A stretch of 64,000 nt of DNA from Scatomonas sp963928055 (GCA_963928055.1 CAWVDN010000001.1:1426001-1490000); one strand, 5' to 3'. Shown: positions 48,736-58,096, counted from the stretch's first letter. The notes: generated from the letters alone by a model not told the origin. Numbers and translations are program-made.

Positions 48736-50514
48736 TTACGCGTTCTTTTCCAGTACTTCGTTATAGAAATCATCGATGGCTTTCCGGTAGTCGGCGAACA
48801 TTTCCGGCTTGTTGTTGGGCACATCGTATTTAATGGAAATAACCTTGTCAAAAATATTGCTCTCCTTCAGCACGGACATGGGATGTCCCATGGTCACCAG
48901 AGATTTTGCCCTCTTGTACAGGTACAGGATGGTCTCCATCATCTGGAACTGCTTGCTCAAAGGCACGCAGGTATCCTCCTGGTGGAAGGCGTTCTGCTGC
49001 AGGAAGCCCAGCCGGATCACCCGGGCGATTTCCAGGGTCAGCTTCTGATCGTCCGGCAGCACATCGCTTCCGATGAGCTTCACGATCTCCATCAGGGAGC
49101 TTTCCTGGTTCAGGATGCCCATGATCTGGTTCCGGTCGCTGACAAAGTTCTTATTGACGTTGGCCTTGTACCAGGGGGCCAGATCCGTCAGGTACTCGCT
49201 GTAGCTGGTGAGCCAGTGGATGGCCGGATAGTGTCTGGCGTAGGCCAGGGACTTATCCAGTCCCCAGAAGCAGCGGACGAACCGCTTGGTGTTCATGGTC
49301 ACCGGCTCGGAGAAATCGCCTCCCTGGGGAGATACGGCTCCGATAATGGAGACGCTGCCCTCCGTGCCGTTCAGGTTCTGGGTCATGCCGGCTCTCTCGT
49401 AGAACGCGGACAGCCGGGAAGCCAGATAGGCCGGGTAGCCTTCCTCCGCCGGCATCTCCTCCAGACGGCCGGACAGCTCACGGAGAGCCTCCGCCCAGCG
49501 GGAGGTGGAGTCGGCCATGATGGCCACGTCGTAGCCCATATCCCGATAATACTCCGCCAGGGTCAGGCCGGTGTAGATGGACGCCTCACGGGCGGCCACA
49601 GGCATGTTGGAGGTATTGGCGATCAGAGCGGTCCGGTCCATCAGAAGGTTGCCGGAACGGGGATCCACCAGCTCGGAGAACTCCTCCAGCACCTGGGTCA
49701 TCTCGTTTCCACGCTCGCCGCAGCCGATGTAGATGATGATATCCGCGTTGGACCACTTGGCGATCTGGTGCTGGGTCATGGTCTTGCCGGTTCCGAAACC
49801 TCCGGGTACGGCTGCGGTGCCGCCCTTGGCAATGGGGAACATGGTATCCAGGATACGCTGTCCCGTCACCAGGGGCTCGGAAGCCGGATAGCGGCTGGCC
49901 GTAGGCCGGGGCACCCGGATGGGCCATTTCTGGCAGAGGGTCAGCTCCCGCTCTGTCCCGTCGGCCAGCTCCAGCTTTACGATGGGATCCAGAATGGTGT
50001 GGGGGCCGTTTTCCGCCGTCCAGGTCACCGTACCGGTCTCGATATCCGGGGGTACCATGGATTTATGGACGATACTTTTTGTCTCCGGGGTCTCGGCGAT
50101 GATGGTGCCGGCGGAAACAATGTCTCCGGGGCTGACCTTCAGGGTCACCTGCCACTCTTTTTTCGTGTCCAGGGAATCCACGTTCACACCCCTGGTGATG
50201 AAATGTCCGGACTGCTCCGCGATCTCTTTCAGGGGCCGCTCGATACCGTCAAAGATATTGTTCAGGATCCCGGGGCCCAGCAGTACGGAGATGGCGTCGC
50301 CGCTGGCCTCCACCACGGCTCCGGGCTTCAGGCCCGTGGTCTCCTCAAAGACCTGCACGGTGGTGGTATCCTTCGTCAGGCTGATAACCTCTCCCACCAG
50401 CCGCTCCTGTCCCACGTATACCATCTCCGACATTTTAAAGCCGGTATTGCCTTTCAGATAGACCACCGGACCGTTGATGCCGTAGATCACTCCTGTTTTC
50501 TTTTCTTTACTCAT
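48736..50514 (-). CDS. atpA: V-type ATPase subunit A (catalytic)
   Basis: 592 residues. P-loop GGFGTGKTMTQ, catalytic-glutamate region GCGERGNEMTQVLEEF, and ADSTSRWAEALRE are present, plus the extra domain of V/A-type A subunits. It hydrolyses or makes ATP in V1. ATG 50514 is preceded by GGAGGTCACGTAC and begins MSKEKKTGVIYGINGP; the frame start at 50547 is rejected. It overlaps atpE by 8 bases. Confidence 0.96.
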   Translation of the reverse strand: MSKEKKTGVIYGINGPVVYLKGNTGFKMSEMVYVGQERLVGEVISLTKDTTTVQVFEETTGLKPGAVVEASGDAISVLLGPGILNNIFDGIERPLKEIAEQSGHFITRGVNVDSLDTKKEWQVTLKVSPGDIVSAGTIIAETPETKSIVHKSMVPPDIETGTVTWTAENGPHTILDPIVKLELADGTERELTLCQKWPIRVPRPTASRYPASEPLVTGQRILDTMFPIAKGGTAAVPGGFGTGKTMTQHQIAKWSNADIIIYIGCGERGNEMTQVLEEFSELVDPRSGNLLMDRTALIANTSNMPVAAREASIYTGLTLAEYYRDMGYDVAIMADSTSRWAEALRELSGRLEEMPAEEGYPAYLASRLSAFYERAGMTQNLNGTEGSVSIIGAVSPQGGDFSEPVTMNTKRFVRCFWGLDKSLAYARHYPAIHWLTSYSEYLTDLAPWYKANVNKNFVSDRNQIMGILNQESSLMEIVKLIGSDVLPDDQKLTLEIARVIRLGFLQQNAFHQEDTCVPLSKQFQMMETILYLYKRAKSLVTMGHPMSVLKESNIFDKVISIKYDVPNNKPEMFADYRKAIDDFYNEVLEKNA

Positions 50515-51103
50515 GTACGTGACCTCCTTCCAGCAGGAAAGACTCACGTGCCTCCGCCAGCATCGCCCGGAAAGAGTCGTCGATCAGGAGATTCTTCTCC
50601 TCGATGGTGGCAAGGATCCCGCCGGCCAGCTTCTCCTCCGAAATGCGGATGGAAGCCCCGGTTTCTTTTTCCAGCTTTTCCCGGAGCCCTTCGTCGGAAG
50701 CGTCCAGATAAAAGCAGATCCGGCTGCCCTTGGCGAATTCCAGATCCTTGCGGATCTTTCCGCAAAGATACTCCATGTATTCCGGGGTTTTCCGGAAAGC
50801 CTTAAGCTTTTCCTCCACCTCGGCAAAAATCTTTTTCTCGATCTCCATGCTCTTGGCTGACAGCGAACGCTTGAGCTGGAGCTGTTCCGCGGAAAGCGCT
50901 TTATTGTTCTCCCGTTTCAGGTTCTCTTTTTCTGCCGCCAGTTCTTCTTCCGCCTGCTCTTTCTTCTGCTCCTGGTGCTCGGCAAAAAGCCTGTCCAGAG
51001 CGTCCTGGTATTCCGCCACCATGCGCTCTGCCTCGTTCTGGGCGCTCTCTATGGAATGGTTGTAAAAATTCTCTAACTTTTCTTCAGTTGTCAAAGCTTT
51101 CAC
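50507..51103 (-). CDS. atpE: V-type ATPase subunit E (peripheral stalk)
   Basis: 198 residues. A long charged coiled coil (about 10-110, ESAQNEAERMVAEYQDALDRL) is followed by the globular domain with RICFYLDASDEGLREKL. It forms the peripheral stalk with subunit G/H. The start is a GTG at 51103 in the best-fitting frame, with AAGGCAGG upstream; a later start is possible. Confidence 0.9.
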   Translation of the reverse strand: MKALTTEEKLENFYNHSIESAQNEAERMVAEYQDALDRLFAEHQEQKKEQAEEELAAEKENLKRENNKALSAEQLQLKRSLSAKSMEIEKKIFAEVEEKLKAFRKTPEYMEYLCGKIRKDLEFAKGSRICFYLDASDEGLREKLEKETGASIRISEEKLAGGILATIEEKNLLIDDSFRAMLAEARESFLLEGGHVHE

Positions 51104-51108
51104 CTGCC

Positions 51109-51429
51109 TTACAATTTCAATCCGATTGCTTCGTTCACATAGGACGTGATAAAGTCCGCTTTGCGCCCCGTACCATGGCGGTCGGGGATTTCGATGATCA
51201 GGGGCATTCTGTGATTCAGGCGGACATCGTCAATGATCTCCGGAAACTCTCTGCCGAACTTTTCCGTCAGCAGGATAATGCCCACCTCTTTATCAGCCAA
51301 TGCCGTCTCCAGAGCCTGGCGGAGTTCCTCGCGCTCATGCACCACCACGCCGTCCACACCGGCCAGACGCATGCCGGTCAGTGTGTCCACATTATCGCTG
51401 ATCAAATACATTTTCATGTCTAATCCCAC
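51109..51429 (-). CDS. atpF: V-type ATPase subunit F
   Basis: 106 residues, Rossmann-like, with KMYLISDNVDTLTGMRLAGVDG and the typical GIILLTEKFGREFP stretch. It binds the central stalk beside subunit D. Spaced 5 bases before atpE. Confidence 0.94.
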   Translation of the reverse strand: MGLDMKMYLISDNVDTLTGMRLAGVDGVVVHEREELRQALETALADKEVGIILLTEKFGREFPEIIDDVRLNHRMPLIIEIPDRHGTGRKADFITSYVNEAIGLKL

Positions 51430-51446
51430 CTTTACAGGGCTGAAAC

Positions 51447-51872
51447 TTAAAGTGCGCCGATGATCATGAAGGCGATGATCAGGCCGTACAGGGCGATACC
51501 TTCGGCCATAGCTACGAAGATCAGGGATTTACCGAATACAGAGCTGTCCTCGCTCAGAGCTCCCAGAGCCGCGCTGGCGGAGCTGGCGACTGCCACGCCG
51601 GAACCGATGCCGGAAAGACCTACGGCCAGCGCCGCGCCGATGAAGCCAAGGCCGGAAGCCGCCTCGCCGGTAGCCGCGGAAGCGGTGGAAGCTCCGGACA
51701 GGGTCACCACGGCGGTGATCATCAGCAGGCCGAAGAATGCCGCGCAGTTCATCGCCAGAGATTTTTTATATCTTTTCTTTGTTCTCTGCCTGCTTCCGAA
51801 GAAATAAGCCATAGGGATCACGATAGTCAATACCATTGCAACTGCTGTTAATACCTGAATCATGGTTGTCAT
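51447..51872 (-). CDS. atpK: V-type ATPase subunit K (membrane rotor ring)
   Basis: 141 residues with about three hydrophobic helices. The ion-carrying glutamate lies in FVAMAEGIALYGLIIAFM, in the last helix, and the glycine-rich GLGFIGAALAVGLSGIGSG forms the packing helix. Only one carboxylate-bearing hairpin is present, as in other bacterial K subunits of this size. Whether H+ or Na+ is moved cannot be decided by eye. Confidence 0.93.
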   Translation of the reverse strand: MTTMIQVLTAVAMVLTIVIPMAYFFGSRQRTKKRYKKSLAMNCAAFFGLLMITAVVTLSGASTASAATGEAASGLGFIGAALAVGLSGIGSGVAVASSASAALGALSEDSSVFGKSLIFVAMAEGIALYGLIIAFMIIGAL

Positions 51873-51895
51873 AATAGTTTCCTCCTCTGATGAAA

Positions 51896-53836
51896 TTAAT
51901 TATTTTTTTTCAGAAATGGTTTAAATTCACGTCCGCTGCCTTTATAGAAGCGGCTGAACATCTCATAGTATTCCAGACGCAGAACCTGGATGGCCACGAT
52001 CAGGCCTTCCATCAGCGCCACAAAGGCGTTTCCGATGACCACCACCACCATATTGGGGGTTCCGCCGTTCTCTGCTCCCGCCAGCATCATAACCACCTCC
52101 ATCATAGCCACGTGGCTGACGGCGAAGGCGCCGATCCGGACAAAGGACAGGGTGTTGGACAAAAAGCTCAGGGCGGTCTCAAAGGTTTCAAAGAAGGCCT
52201 GGACAAAGTACATGACTTTGCCCTCCTGGATGGCCGGCTTCTTGTGAGCGGCCATTCTGCCCAGCATCTCCTTCAGCATGATGATCACCAGTCCGACGAC
52301 GATCAGCGTGATCAGCACCGGAAGCACCGTGGCCAGCCGGTTGCTCTTGCCCATGACCATAAAGATCATCACCACCAGGGCTCCGTAGAACACGAACCCG
52401 GTCACGGAGTTCTGGCTGAACCAGGTGTTCTCCTTATCCTTCGCCTTTACGGAATTGATGATGTTCAGGATCATGGTAAAGAGGATCATGAACATACCGA
52501 AAGCAATGGCCATGACGAACACGATGTTGATGCTTCCCACAATGGGAAGGGTGACCATGTCCTCCTTGGGATGCAGCAGCGCCTCGTAGGGGAAGAAGCC
52601 CTCAAAGCCGAAAAAGCTGTTGTCGATAAAGCCCCAGACCACCGAGGAAATGCCGGCGGTCCCCAGGATGGCTCCCAGGGGGATCTTTTTCAGGGCGTAG
52701 ATCAGAAATCCTCCGATCACCAGGCAGGCGCCCTGCCCCACATCCCCGAACATGATGCCGAAGATAAAAGTATAGCTTAAGGCCACGAAAATGGTGGGAT
52801 CCAGCTCGTTGTAGGCCGGCAGCCCGTACATCTTGATGAACATTTCAAAGGGCCGGAAGATCCGGGGATTCTTCAGTTTTGTGGGGGGCGTACTCAGCAC
52901 ATTGTTGTCGTCGTCCTCCACGTAGCAGAACAGATCCTTGTCCCCGTCCACTTCTTTCTGGAAGGCTTTGGCGTCGTCCTCCGCCATCCATCCGCAGAGG
53001 ATATAGAAGGTCTCCGCCTGGGAATTGGTGCAGGCCGCCAGTTTTCGCACATCAAAGTTTCTGGACATGGCTGCCAGCCGGTCCCTGGCCCCGATAACTT
53101 CCGCGGCCCTGCTGGTCAGCGCGTCTTCCATCCGCCGGTCGCAGGCGCTGAGCTTTTCGTCCAGCTCCGCGATCTCGTCCGCCAGCTTCTGGTAAGCTTC
53201 CTCCGGCGTTCCCTCGTATTTGTTGGGAAGGAAGATCCTTTCAAAGTGCATGGACGCGAACAGCGCGTCTATCTTGTCCAGCTCCTCCTTGGGGGTAAAG
53301 TAGATCCCCCATACAAACTGATCGTCGGAATGACAGCGGTAAAAGATGGTGTTGGCGTTGTCATAAATGTAATTCTCGAACTTATCGTAATACTCTTTCG
53401 GGATCTTGCCGAAATGGAACTTGATATACTGAAACTGCAGCAGTTCCGAAAGATTGTAGGGAATGTCCTGGAAAGGCTCGATCTTTACCAGCAGTTCCCG
53501 GCACTGATTTCTCCGGGCTTCCAGCTGGGACCTTTCCTCCCGGCTCTGGGACAGGGTCAGATTAATCTCCTCCAGGCACCTGACCGCCTCTTCCAGGGAA
53601 AGATCCTTTCCCGGGATCCGGCTCTTTTCCGGAAGCATTTCCGTGTACTCCTCAGCCAGCTTCAGCTTCTCCTTGTAGGGATTGATCTGAATATAGGGCA
53701 TGAGATTTTTTACATCCTTCAATTCGGACAGAGCGTTTTCCAGATGGATCTCATATTTGGAGAGGTACTTCTCCGTCACTCTTCCGATGTCTTCCTTGGG
53801 GCCGGTGATACTTAAAAATTTCATTTTAACAATCAA
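51896..53836 (-). CDS. atpI: V-type ATPase subunit I (membrane stator, a-subunit equivalent), TTG start
   Basis: 646 residues: about 330 residues of cytoplasmic stalk domain (MKFLSITGPKEDIGRVTEKY onward, with coiled coils) and a C-terminal half with about seven to eight helices, including SNTLSFVRIGAFAVSHVAMM, which carries the ion-path arginine. AGGAGGTGATAAGAA lies directly before TTG 53836, which is used as the start; ATG 53824 is the alternative. It anchors the stator and forms the ion half-channels. Confidence 0.93.
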   Translation of the reverse strand: MIVKMKFLSITGPKEDIGRVTEKYLSKYEIHLENALSELKDVKNLMPYIQINPYKEKLKLAEEYTEMLPEKSRIPGKDLSLEEAVRCLEEINLTLSQSREERSQLEARRNQCRELLVKIEPFQDIPYNLSELLQFQYIKFHFGKIPKEYYDKFENYIYDNANTIFYRCHSDDQFVWGIYFTPKEELDKIDALFASMHFERIFLPNKYEGTPEEAYQKLADEIAELDEKLSACDRRMEDALTSRAAEVIGARDRLAAMSRNFDVRKLAACTNSQAETFYILCGWMAEDDAKAFQKEVDGDKDLFCYVEDDDNNVLSTPPTKLKNPRIFRPFEMFIKMYGLPAYNELDPTIFVALSYTFIFGIMFGDVGQGACLVIGGFLIYALKKIPLGAILGTAGISSVVWGFIDNSFFGFEGFFPYEALLHPKEDMVTLPIVGSINIVFVMAIAFGMFMILFTMILNIINSVKAKDKENTWFSQNSVTGFVFYGALVVMIFMVMGKSNRLATVLPVLITLIVVGLVIIMLKEMLGRMAAHKKPAIQEGKVMYFVQAFFETFETALSFLSNTLSFVRIGAFAVSHVAMMEVVMMLAGAENGGTPNMVVVVIGNAFVALMEGLIVAIQVLRLEYYEMFSRFYKGSGREFKPFLKKNN

Positions 53837-53873
53837 TTCTTATCACCTCCTGGTTTCCTTTTTCTTCCTCCCC

Positions 53874-54902
53874 TTATCGGCAGACCACACGTTTCATGGC
53901 CTCCTCCGGGGCGATCCGGTACCGCACGCACTCCAGGGCGATGATCAGCCGGTCTACCTCGTGTTCCTTATGATAAAGGTAAGAATAAATCGTTGTCGCG
54001 GAATAGGGATGCCGCCGGGATTCCGTACTCAGGATATACTTCATGATCTCCGCGTACAGGGATTCCAGGGTCGTCTCCGTAAATTCGTGATAGTGCCTGG
54101 CGTAATAGCATTTCTCAATGAGATTGTGAAGGGTCTCCAGGCTGTCCGCCTCCACCATCTCCCGGATCGTACGGCTGCTCAGCCGGTAATTCACCGGGAT
54201 CAGCAGCGCGTAAATATCCGCGCTGGTCATATGATAATATTTCTTGCAGCGATAGATCCACTGAACATTCAGCATATCCATTTTGGATCCCAGCGCCTTT
54301 GTAAGGCCCCGGATCCCCTGTTTCTCCCGGATCACCGTCCGGTTTTCCCAGAGTCTCCGGAAATAATTCAGATCCAAAGCCATCTCGTAGTCAAACAGGG
54401 TAGGCTCCTGCACGCTGCCCAGATTGGCCAGAGGCTGATAGTATTCCGAACCCTTCAGATTCGCGATAAATTCCTCCACCGTGCCGGAAGCTTCCAGCGT
54501 CTCCAGATGCAGCCTGGAATGCCGGTCGAAAAACTCCCGAAACCTGGAAAGATCCAGGGAGGGCTTCCGGTGATCCAGCAGATTTGTCAGGCAGATCTTC
54601 AGGAAGTATACCTCGTAGCGCCCGAAGTACAGATCCAGAAACTTTCTCTGGGAAGCATTGGAAAACCGGTACAGCTTCGTGAAATCCCGGTAGATGCTTT
54701 TTTTCAGCGCCCGCTCGATCTGGCCTCTGTGGATGTCGTTTCCGTCCAGGCTGCCCAGCAGCTCGCTGTAGGACGGTTTCTCCCGCAGATAAGCCAGGGC
54801 CTGAGGCACGCTGGACAGTTCCACGATCTCACGGAAGTTCTGAAGGTTCAGGAGATGGCTCTGCATGGCGCGGATCTTCGTGGTCAATCCGCTGTAGGAC
54901 AT
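53874..54902 (-). CDS. atpC: V-type ATPase subunit C
   Basis: 342 residues, all-helical, with the family pattern of three repeated modules ending YYLKI-like VYFLKICLTNLLDHR and YYHMTSADIYALLIPVNYRLS. It caps the rotor ring and links it to the central stalk. ATG 54902 follows TTGGAGGGATTG; the frame start at 54914 lies within that site. Confidence 0.9.
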   Translation of the reverse strand: MSYSGLTTKIRAMQSHLLNLQNFREIVELSSVPQALAYLREKPSYSELLGSLDGNDIHRGQIERALKKSIYRDFTKLYRFSNASQRKFLDLYFGRYEVYFLKICLTNLLDHRKPSLDLSRFREFFDRHSRLHLETLEASGTVEEFIANLKGSEYYQPLANLGSVQEPTLFDYEMALDLNYFRRLWENRTVIREKQGIRGLTKALGSKMDMLNVQWIYRCKKYYHMTSADIYALLIPVNYRLSSRTIREMVEADSLETLHNLIEKCYYARHYHEFTETTLESLYAEIMKYILSTESRRHPYSATTIYSYLYHKEHEVDRLIIALECVRYRIAPEEAMKRVVCR

Positions 54903-54918
54903 CAATCCCTCCAATATA

Positions 54919-55230
54919 TCACTTCCTTATAATTTTTTCGTAAATGTCGTCCACCAGCTGCTCATGATGCTCCTGGTAGTACCGTTCCAGGTCATCCAGG
55001 GATTTTTCCGCGTTTTTCCTAAGATCCTCCAGATCCTTCTGAACAGACACGGACAGTTCCTTCCGAAGCTCTTCCAGTTCCTGCTCCGCCTCCTGATCGA
55101 TCTGGCGGTCATACTGGGCGATACGCTCCTCCTGCTGCTGGTCCAGAGCCTTTTTCTGCTGCTCGGCTCCTTCCTGAATCCGGGATGCGGCAGTCTCAAT
55201 CTCGGACAGCTTGCTTAAAATTTCGTCCAT
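54919..55230 (-). CDS. V-type ATPase peripheral-stalk subunit G/H
   Basis: 103 residues, a single long Glu/Gln/Lys-rich coiled coil (DEILSKLSEIETAASRIQEGAEQ onward). Genes of this kind open V-ATPase operons of Clostridia and encode the partner of subunit E in the peripheral stalk. GGAGGTAGAAA precedes the ATG. First gene of the operon. Confidence 0.88.
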   Translation of the reverse strand: MDEILSKLSEIETAASRIQEGAEQQKKALDQQQEERIAQYDRQIDQEAEQELEELRKELSVSVQKDLEDLRKNAEKSLDDLERYYQEHHEQLVDDIYEKIIRK

Positions 55231-55327
55231 TTTCTACCTCCCATCTTGTTTCCTACAGGAACGCCGCCTCTATTTGCAATGCTCAGCAGTGCAAGCAGAG
55301 GATAGACACCTCCCTGTATCGCCCTAT

Positions 55328-55356
55328 ATAATAAACCCCCTTTTCGAAAAAATCCA
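55328..55356 (-). promoter_or_regulatory. Probable promoter of the V-ATPase operon
   Basis: On the minus strand TGGATT (55351-55356), 17 bases, then TATTAT (55328-55333), about 100 bases before the first gene. The -35 box is weak. Confidence 0.4.
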
Positions 55357-55481
55357 GCTATTTTTTACAAAGAACTTCTATTTAGACATTTTATATAGTA
55401 GAATGATGGTTGCAGCCCGGAATTCTTTCAATGTGTATAAGAAAACCATTGCGTAACCAATAACCGACAGGAGGCAGTTTT

Positions 55482-56144
55482 ATGCGTTTAAGAAATATCC
55501 CCGGATCCAGAGACGTCATCGCCGAAAGCCCCTGGGTGATCCAGGATCCGGCGGCACACCGTTCCCGCTGGGAGCAGGTTTTTGAAGCTCCCCGGCCGCT
55601 GCACATCGAGGTGGGCATGGGCAAGGGAAGGTTCCTCATGGACCTGGCGGCCGCCCATCCGGACCGGAATTATATCGGCATTGAAATGTACAGCAGCGTG
55701 CTGCTGCGGGCCATCCAGAAGGCGGACGCTCTTCCGGAGCCCTCCGGCAATTTCCGCTTCCTGCGGCTGGACGCCAGGGAACTCCCCTCCGTCTTCGCCC
55801 CCGGGGAGGTGGAGCGGATCTATCTGAACTTTTCCGATCCCTGGCCCAAGGACCGCCATGCCAAGCGCCGGCTCACTTCCCGCCAGTTCCTGGAGCGCTA
55901 TGAGCAGATCCTGGCCCCGGGCGGCCATGTGGAGTTCAAAACCGACAACCGGGACCTGTTCCTCTTCTCTCTGGAAGAGATCCGGGCCCGGGGCTGGATC
56001 CTGGAGGCTTCTACCTTTGACCTCCACCATGACCCGGAATTGGTCGCCGGTAATATTATGACCGAATACGAAGAAAAATTTTCTTCCCGGGGAAATCCCA
56101 TCTGCAAGCTCATCGCCCGGCCGGGAAATCCCTCCGAACCATAA
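55482..56144 (+). CDS. trmB: tRNA (guanine-46-N7)-methyltransferase
   Basis: 220 residues. The SAM-binding motif IEVGMGKGRFLMDLA, the IGIEMYSSVLLRAI segment and the substrate motif NFSDPWPKDRHAKRRLT identify TrmB. It methylates G46 in the variable loop of tRNAs. AGGAGGCAGTTTT precedes the ATG. It is divergent from the V-ATPase operon and followed by its own terminator. Confidence 0.96.
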   Translation: MRLRNIPGSRDVIAESPWVIQDPAAHRSRWEQVFEAPRPLHIEVGMGKGRFLMDLAAAHPDRNYIGIEMYSSVLLRAIQKADALPEPSGNFRFLRLDARELPSVFAPGEVERIYLNFSDPWPKDRHAKRRLTSRQFLERYEQILAPGGHVEFKTDNRDLFLFSLEEIRARGWILEASTFDLHHDPELVAGNIMTEYEEKFSSRGNPICKLIARPGNPSEP

Positions 56145-56193
56145 ACAGATCCCGGAGCTCTTCATATAATAAATGAAAAGCTCCGGGATCTGT
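56145..56193 (+). terminator. Terminator after trmB
   Basis: ACAGATCCCGGAGCT (56145-56159) pairs perfectly with AGCTCCGGGATCTGT (56179-56193), followed by TGTTT. Confidence 0.85.
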
Positions 56194-56198
56194 TGTTT

Positions 56199-56345
56199 AT
56201 GAAAAAGCAGCCCTCTCTCCTGCAGAAGCTGAATCTCCTGCTGTACGAAACCTCCTGCCGCTGCCGGCGGCTTGCCAGGTTTCAGAAGTCCATGGAGGAA
56301 CTGTACCGTTTTCTGCAGAAACCCCGCGAAAAAAAAGACCGCTAG
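56199..56345 (+). CDS. Possible 48-residue basic, amphipathic small protein
   Basis: An open frame from ATG 56199 to TAG 56343-56345 codes MKKQPSLLQKLNLLLYETS followed by CRCRRLARFQKSMEELYRFL and a lysine/arginine-rich end. It is strongly helical and amphipathic. It lies right after the trmB terminator and ends 15 bases before the convergent cysK stop. No good ribosome binding site is seen apart from the terminator arm itself, so it may not be expressed. It is included as a low-confidence candidate. Confidence 0.3.
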   Translation: MKKQPSLLQKLNLLLYETSCRCRRLARFQKSMEELYRFLQKPREKKDR

Positions 56346-56359
56346 GGTACAGGAGTTCC

Positions 56360-57289
56360 CTATTCCTCAAACAGCGGCGTGCTGAAGTACCGCTCCGCCG
56401 TATCCGGCAGGACCGTCACCACGGTCTTCCCCTTGCCCAGCTTCCGGGCCAGCTTGATGGCCGCGGCCACGTTGGTGCCGCTGGAGATGCCGCACATAAG
56501 CCCTTCCTTCCGGGCCAGGTCCTTGGCGGTCTGGATGGCCTCCTCATCGGAGATGATGCAGATATCGCTGTAAATGCTCTGGTTCAGATTGTCGGGGATC
56601 ACTCCGTCGCCGATGCCCATCTGCAGATGGGTCCCGATGTTGCCCCCGGCCAGGATGGCCGCGTTTTCCGGCTCCACCGCCCAGATCTCGATCTGGGGAT
56701 TCTGCGCTTTCAGCACTTCCCCGATGCCGGAGATGGTGCCGCCGGTGCCCACTCCGGAACAGAAGCCGTCGATGGGGCCTTCCACCTGCTCCAGGATCTC
56801 CACCGCGGTGCGGTAGCGGTGGGCGTCGTTGTTGGCGGGATTGGAAAACTGCTGGGGCACATAGACGTTGGGATCCTCCTCCGCCATCTTCAGGGCCGTC
56901 TGCAGACACTCCTCAATGCAGGCGCCGATATCCCCCGCGTCATGGATGAGGATCACCTCCGCCCCGTAATGGCGGACCAGCTTTCTCCGCTCCTCGCTGA
57001 CGGAATCCGGCATGATGATGATCACCTTGTATCCCCGGACCGCCCCCACCAGAGCCAGCCCGATGCCCTGATTGCCGCTGGTGGGCTCCACGATCACGGT
57101 ATTCTCGTGGATCAGTCCCTGTTTCTCCGCCGCGCGGATCATATTATAGGCGGTGCGGCTTTTAATGGAGCCTCCTACGTTCAGTCCCTCGTATTTCACC
57201 AGGATCTCCGCCCCGTCTTTATCTCCCATATGGTTCAGCCGAATCATCGGCGTATGGCCCATAGCCTCCAGCACATTCTTATAAACCAT
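56360..57289 (-). CDS. cysK: Cysteine synthase (O-acetylserine sulfhydrylase)
   Basis: 309 residues of PLP fold type II. The PLP lysine lies in GGSIKSRTAYNM, the substrate loop is PTSGNQGIGLAL, and GVGTGGTISGIGEVL binds the phosphate. It makes L-cysteine from O-acetylserine and sulfide. The usual KDR after the lysine is KSR here, and TSGNTG is TSGNQG, variants that also occur in clostridial relatives; a related beta-replacement activity cannot be ruled out. The gene has its own promoter at 57350-57378. Confidence 0.9.
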   Translation of the reverse strand: MVYKNVLEAMGHTPMIRLNHMGDKDGAEILVKYEGLNVGGSIKSRTAYNMIRAAEKQGLIHENTVIVEPTSGNQGIGLALVGAVRGYKVIIIMPDSVSEERRKLVRHYGAEVILIHDAGDIGACIEECLQTALKMAEEDPNVYVPQQFSNPANNDAHRYRTAVEILEQVEGPIDGFCSGVGTGGTISGIGEVLKAQNPQIEIWAVEPENAAILAGGNIGTHLQMGIGDGVIPDNLNQSIYSDICIISDEEAIQTAKDLARKEGLMCGISSGTNVAAAIKLARKLGKGKTVVTVLPDTAERYFSTPLFEE

Positions 57290-57349
57290 GATAAACCCTC
57301 TTTTTCTCTTTCTTCCCGCCGGAACCGGCAGGCTTAATCTACCTTATGC

Positions 57350-57378
57350 ATTATACAGAAGAATGTGTTCTTTTGCAA
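57350..57378 (-). promoter_or_regulatory. cysK promoter
   Basis: On the minus strand TTGCAA (57373-57378), exactly 17 bases, and TATAAT (57350-57355). GTTCTT...AAGAAC around the -35 box forms an inverted repeat that could be an operator. Confidence 0.8.
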
Positions 57379-57398
57379 GAACCCGGCGGACATACTTT

Positions 57399-57441
57399 CA
57401 GCCCGCGGGCCGGCAGGATCTGCCTTCCGGCCCGCGGGCTG
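57399..57441 (-). terminator. Terminator after hpf
   Basis: CAGCCCGCGGGCCGG (57399-57413) pairs with CCGGCCCGCGGGCTG (57427-57441), a perfect 15-bp GC-rich stem 22 bases beyond the hpf stop. Confidence 0.8.
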
Positions 57442-57463
57442 AGATCTTTTCAGAACCGATCGG

Positions 57464-57991
57464 TCAGTGTTCCGGCTCGATCAGCCCGTACGTATTTCCT
57501 TTCCTTTTATAAACCACGTTGACTTCGTCCGTTTCCGCGTTGCAGAACACGAAGAAGTTGTGGCCCAGCAGCTCCATCTGCACACAGGCGTCTTCCGGAT
57601 ACATGGGTTTGATATCAAATTTCTTGGTCCGGATGATCTGGATATCCTCGTTCTCCATGTAATCATTTTCCATGTAGGCTTTCTGGAAATTGCCGCCGGA
57701 CTGGTGTTTGTCCACGATCTTGTTTTTATATTTCCGCAGCTGCCGCTCGATGACTTCCTCCACCAGGTCGATGGATACGTACATGTCGTTGCTGACCTGC
57801 TCCGAACGGATGATACTGCCTTTTACAGGGATTGTAACCTCTATCTTCTGTCTTTCCTTTTCAACACTGAGGGTCACGATGATTTCGGTCTCCGGTGTGA
57901 AATACCGCTCCAGCTTGCTGAGCTTATCATTGATCGCCGCTCTCAGCCCGTCCGTAACCTCAAGATTTTTGCCGCTGATGGTGATATTCAT
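57464..57991 (-). CDS. hpf: Ribosome hibernation promoting factor, long form
   Basis: 175 residues. The N-terminal S30AE domain (MNITISGKNLEVTDGLR, then VSIDLVEEVIERQLRKYKNKI) binds the 30S subunit. After a linker the C-terminal dimerisation domain carries VRTKKFDIKP-like IIRTKKFDIKPMYPEDACVQMELLGHNFFVF. The long form pairs two 70S ribosomes into 100S dimers in stationary phase. An extended -10 promoter lies about 60 bases upstream. Confidence 0.95.
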   Translation of the reverse strand: MNITISGKNLEVTDGLRAAINDKLSKLERYFTPETEIIVTLSVEKERQKIEVTIPVKGSIIRSEQVSNDMYVSIDLVEEVIERQLRKYKNKIVDKHQSGGNFQKAYMENDYMENEDIQIIRTKKFDIKPMYPEDACVQMELLGHNFFVFCNAETDEVNVVYKRKGNTYGLIEPEH

Positions 57992-58053
57992 AACATCAAC
58001 CCCTTTGCTATAGATTTTACAGGGCTTCCTTTCCGCTTCCTGTAAGTAGCTTT

Positions 58054-58062
58054 ATTATACCA
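58054..58062 (-). promoter_or_regulatory. Extended -10 promoter of hpf
   Basis: TTGGTATAAT read on the minus strand (TG-G-TATAAT), 63 bases before the hpf start. Confidence 0.65.
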
Positions 58063-58096
58063 ATGAAACCGCTGAAATGCAATGCTTGGCCCTGTT

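Noticed and set aside
55231..55481. A gene or riboswitch in the V-ATPase/trmB divergent gap
   Set aside because: Only AT-rich promoter-like sequence is seen; no conserved structure or open frame with a start site could be supported.
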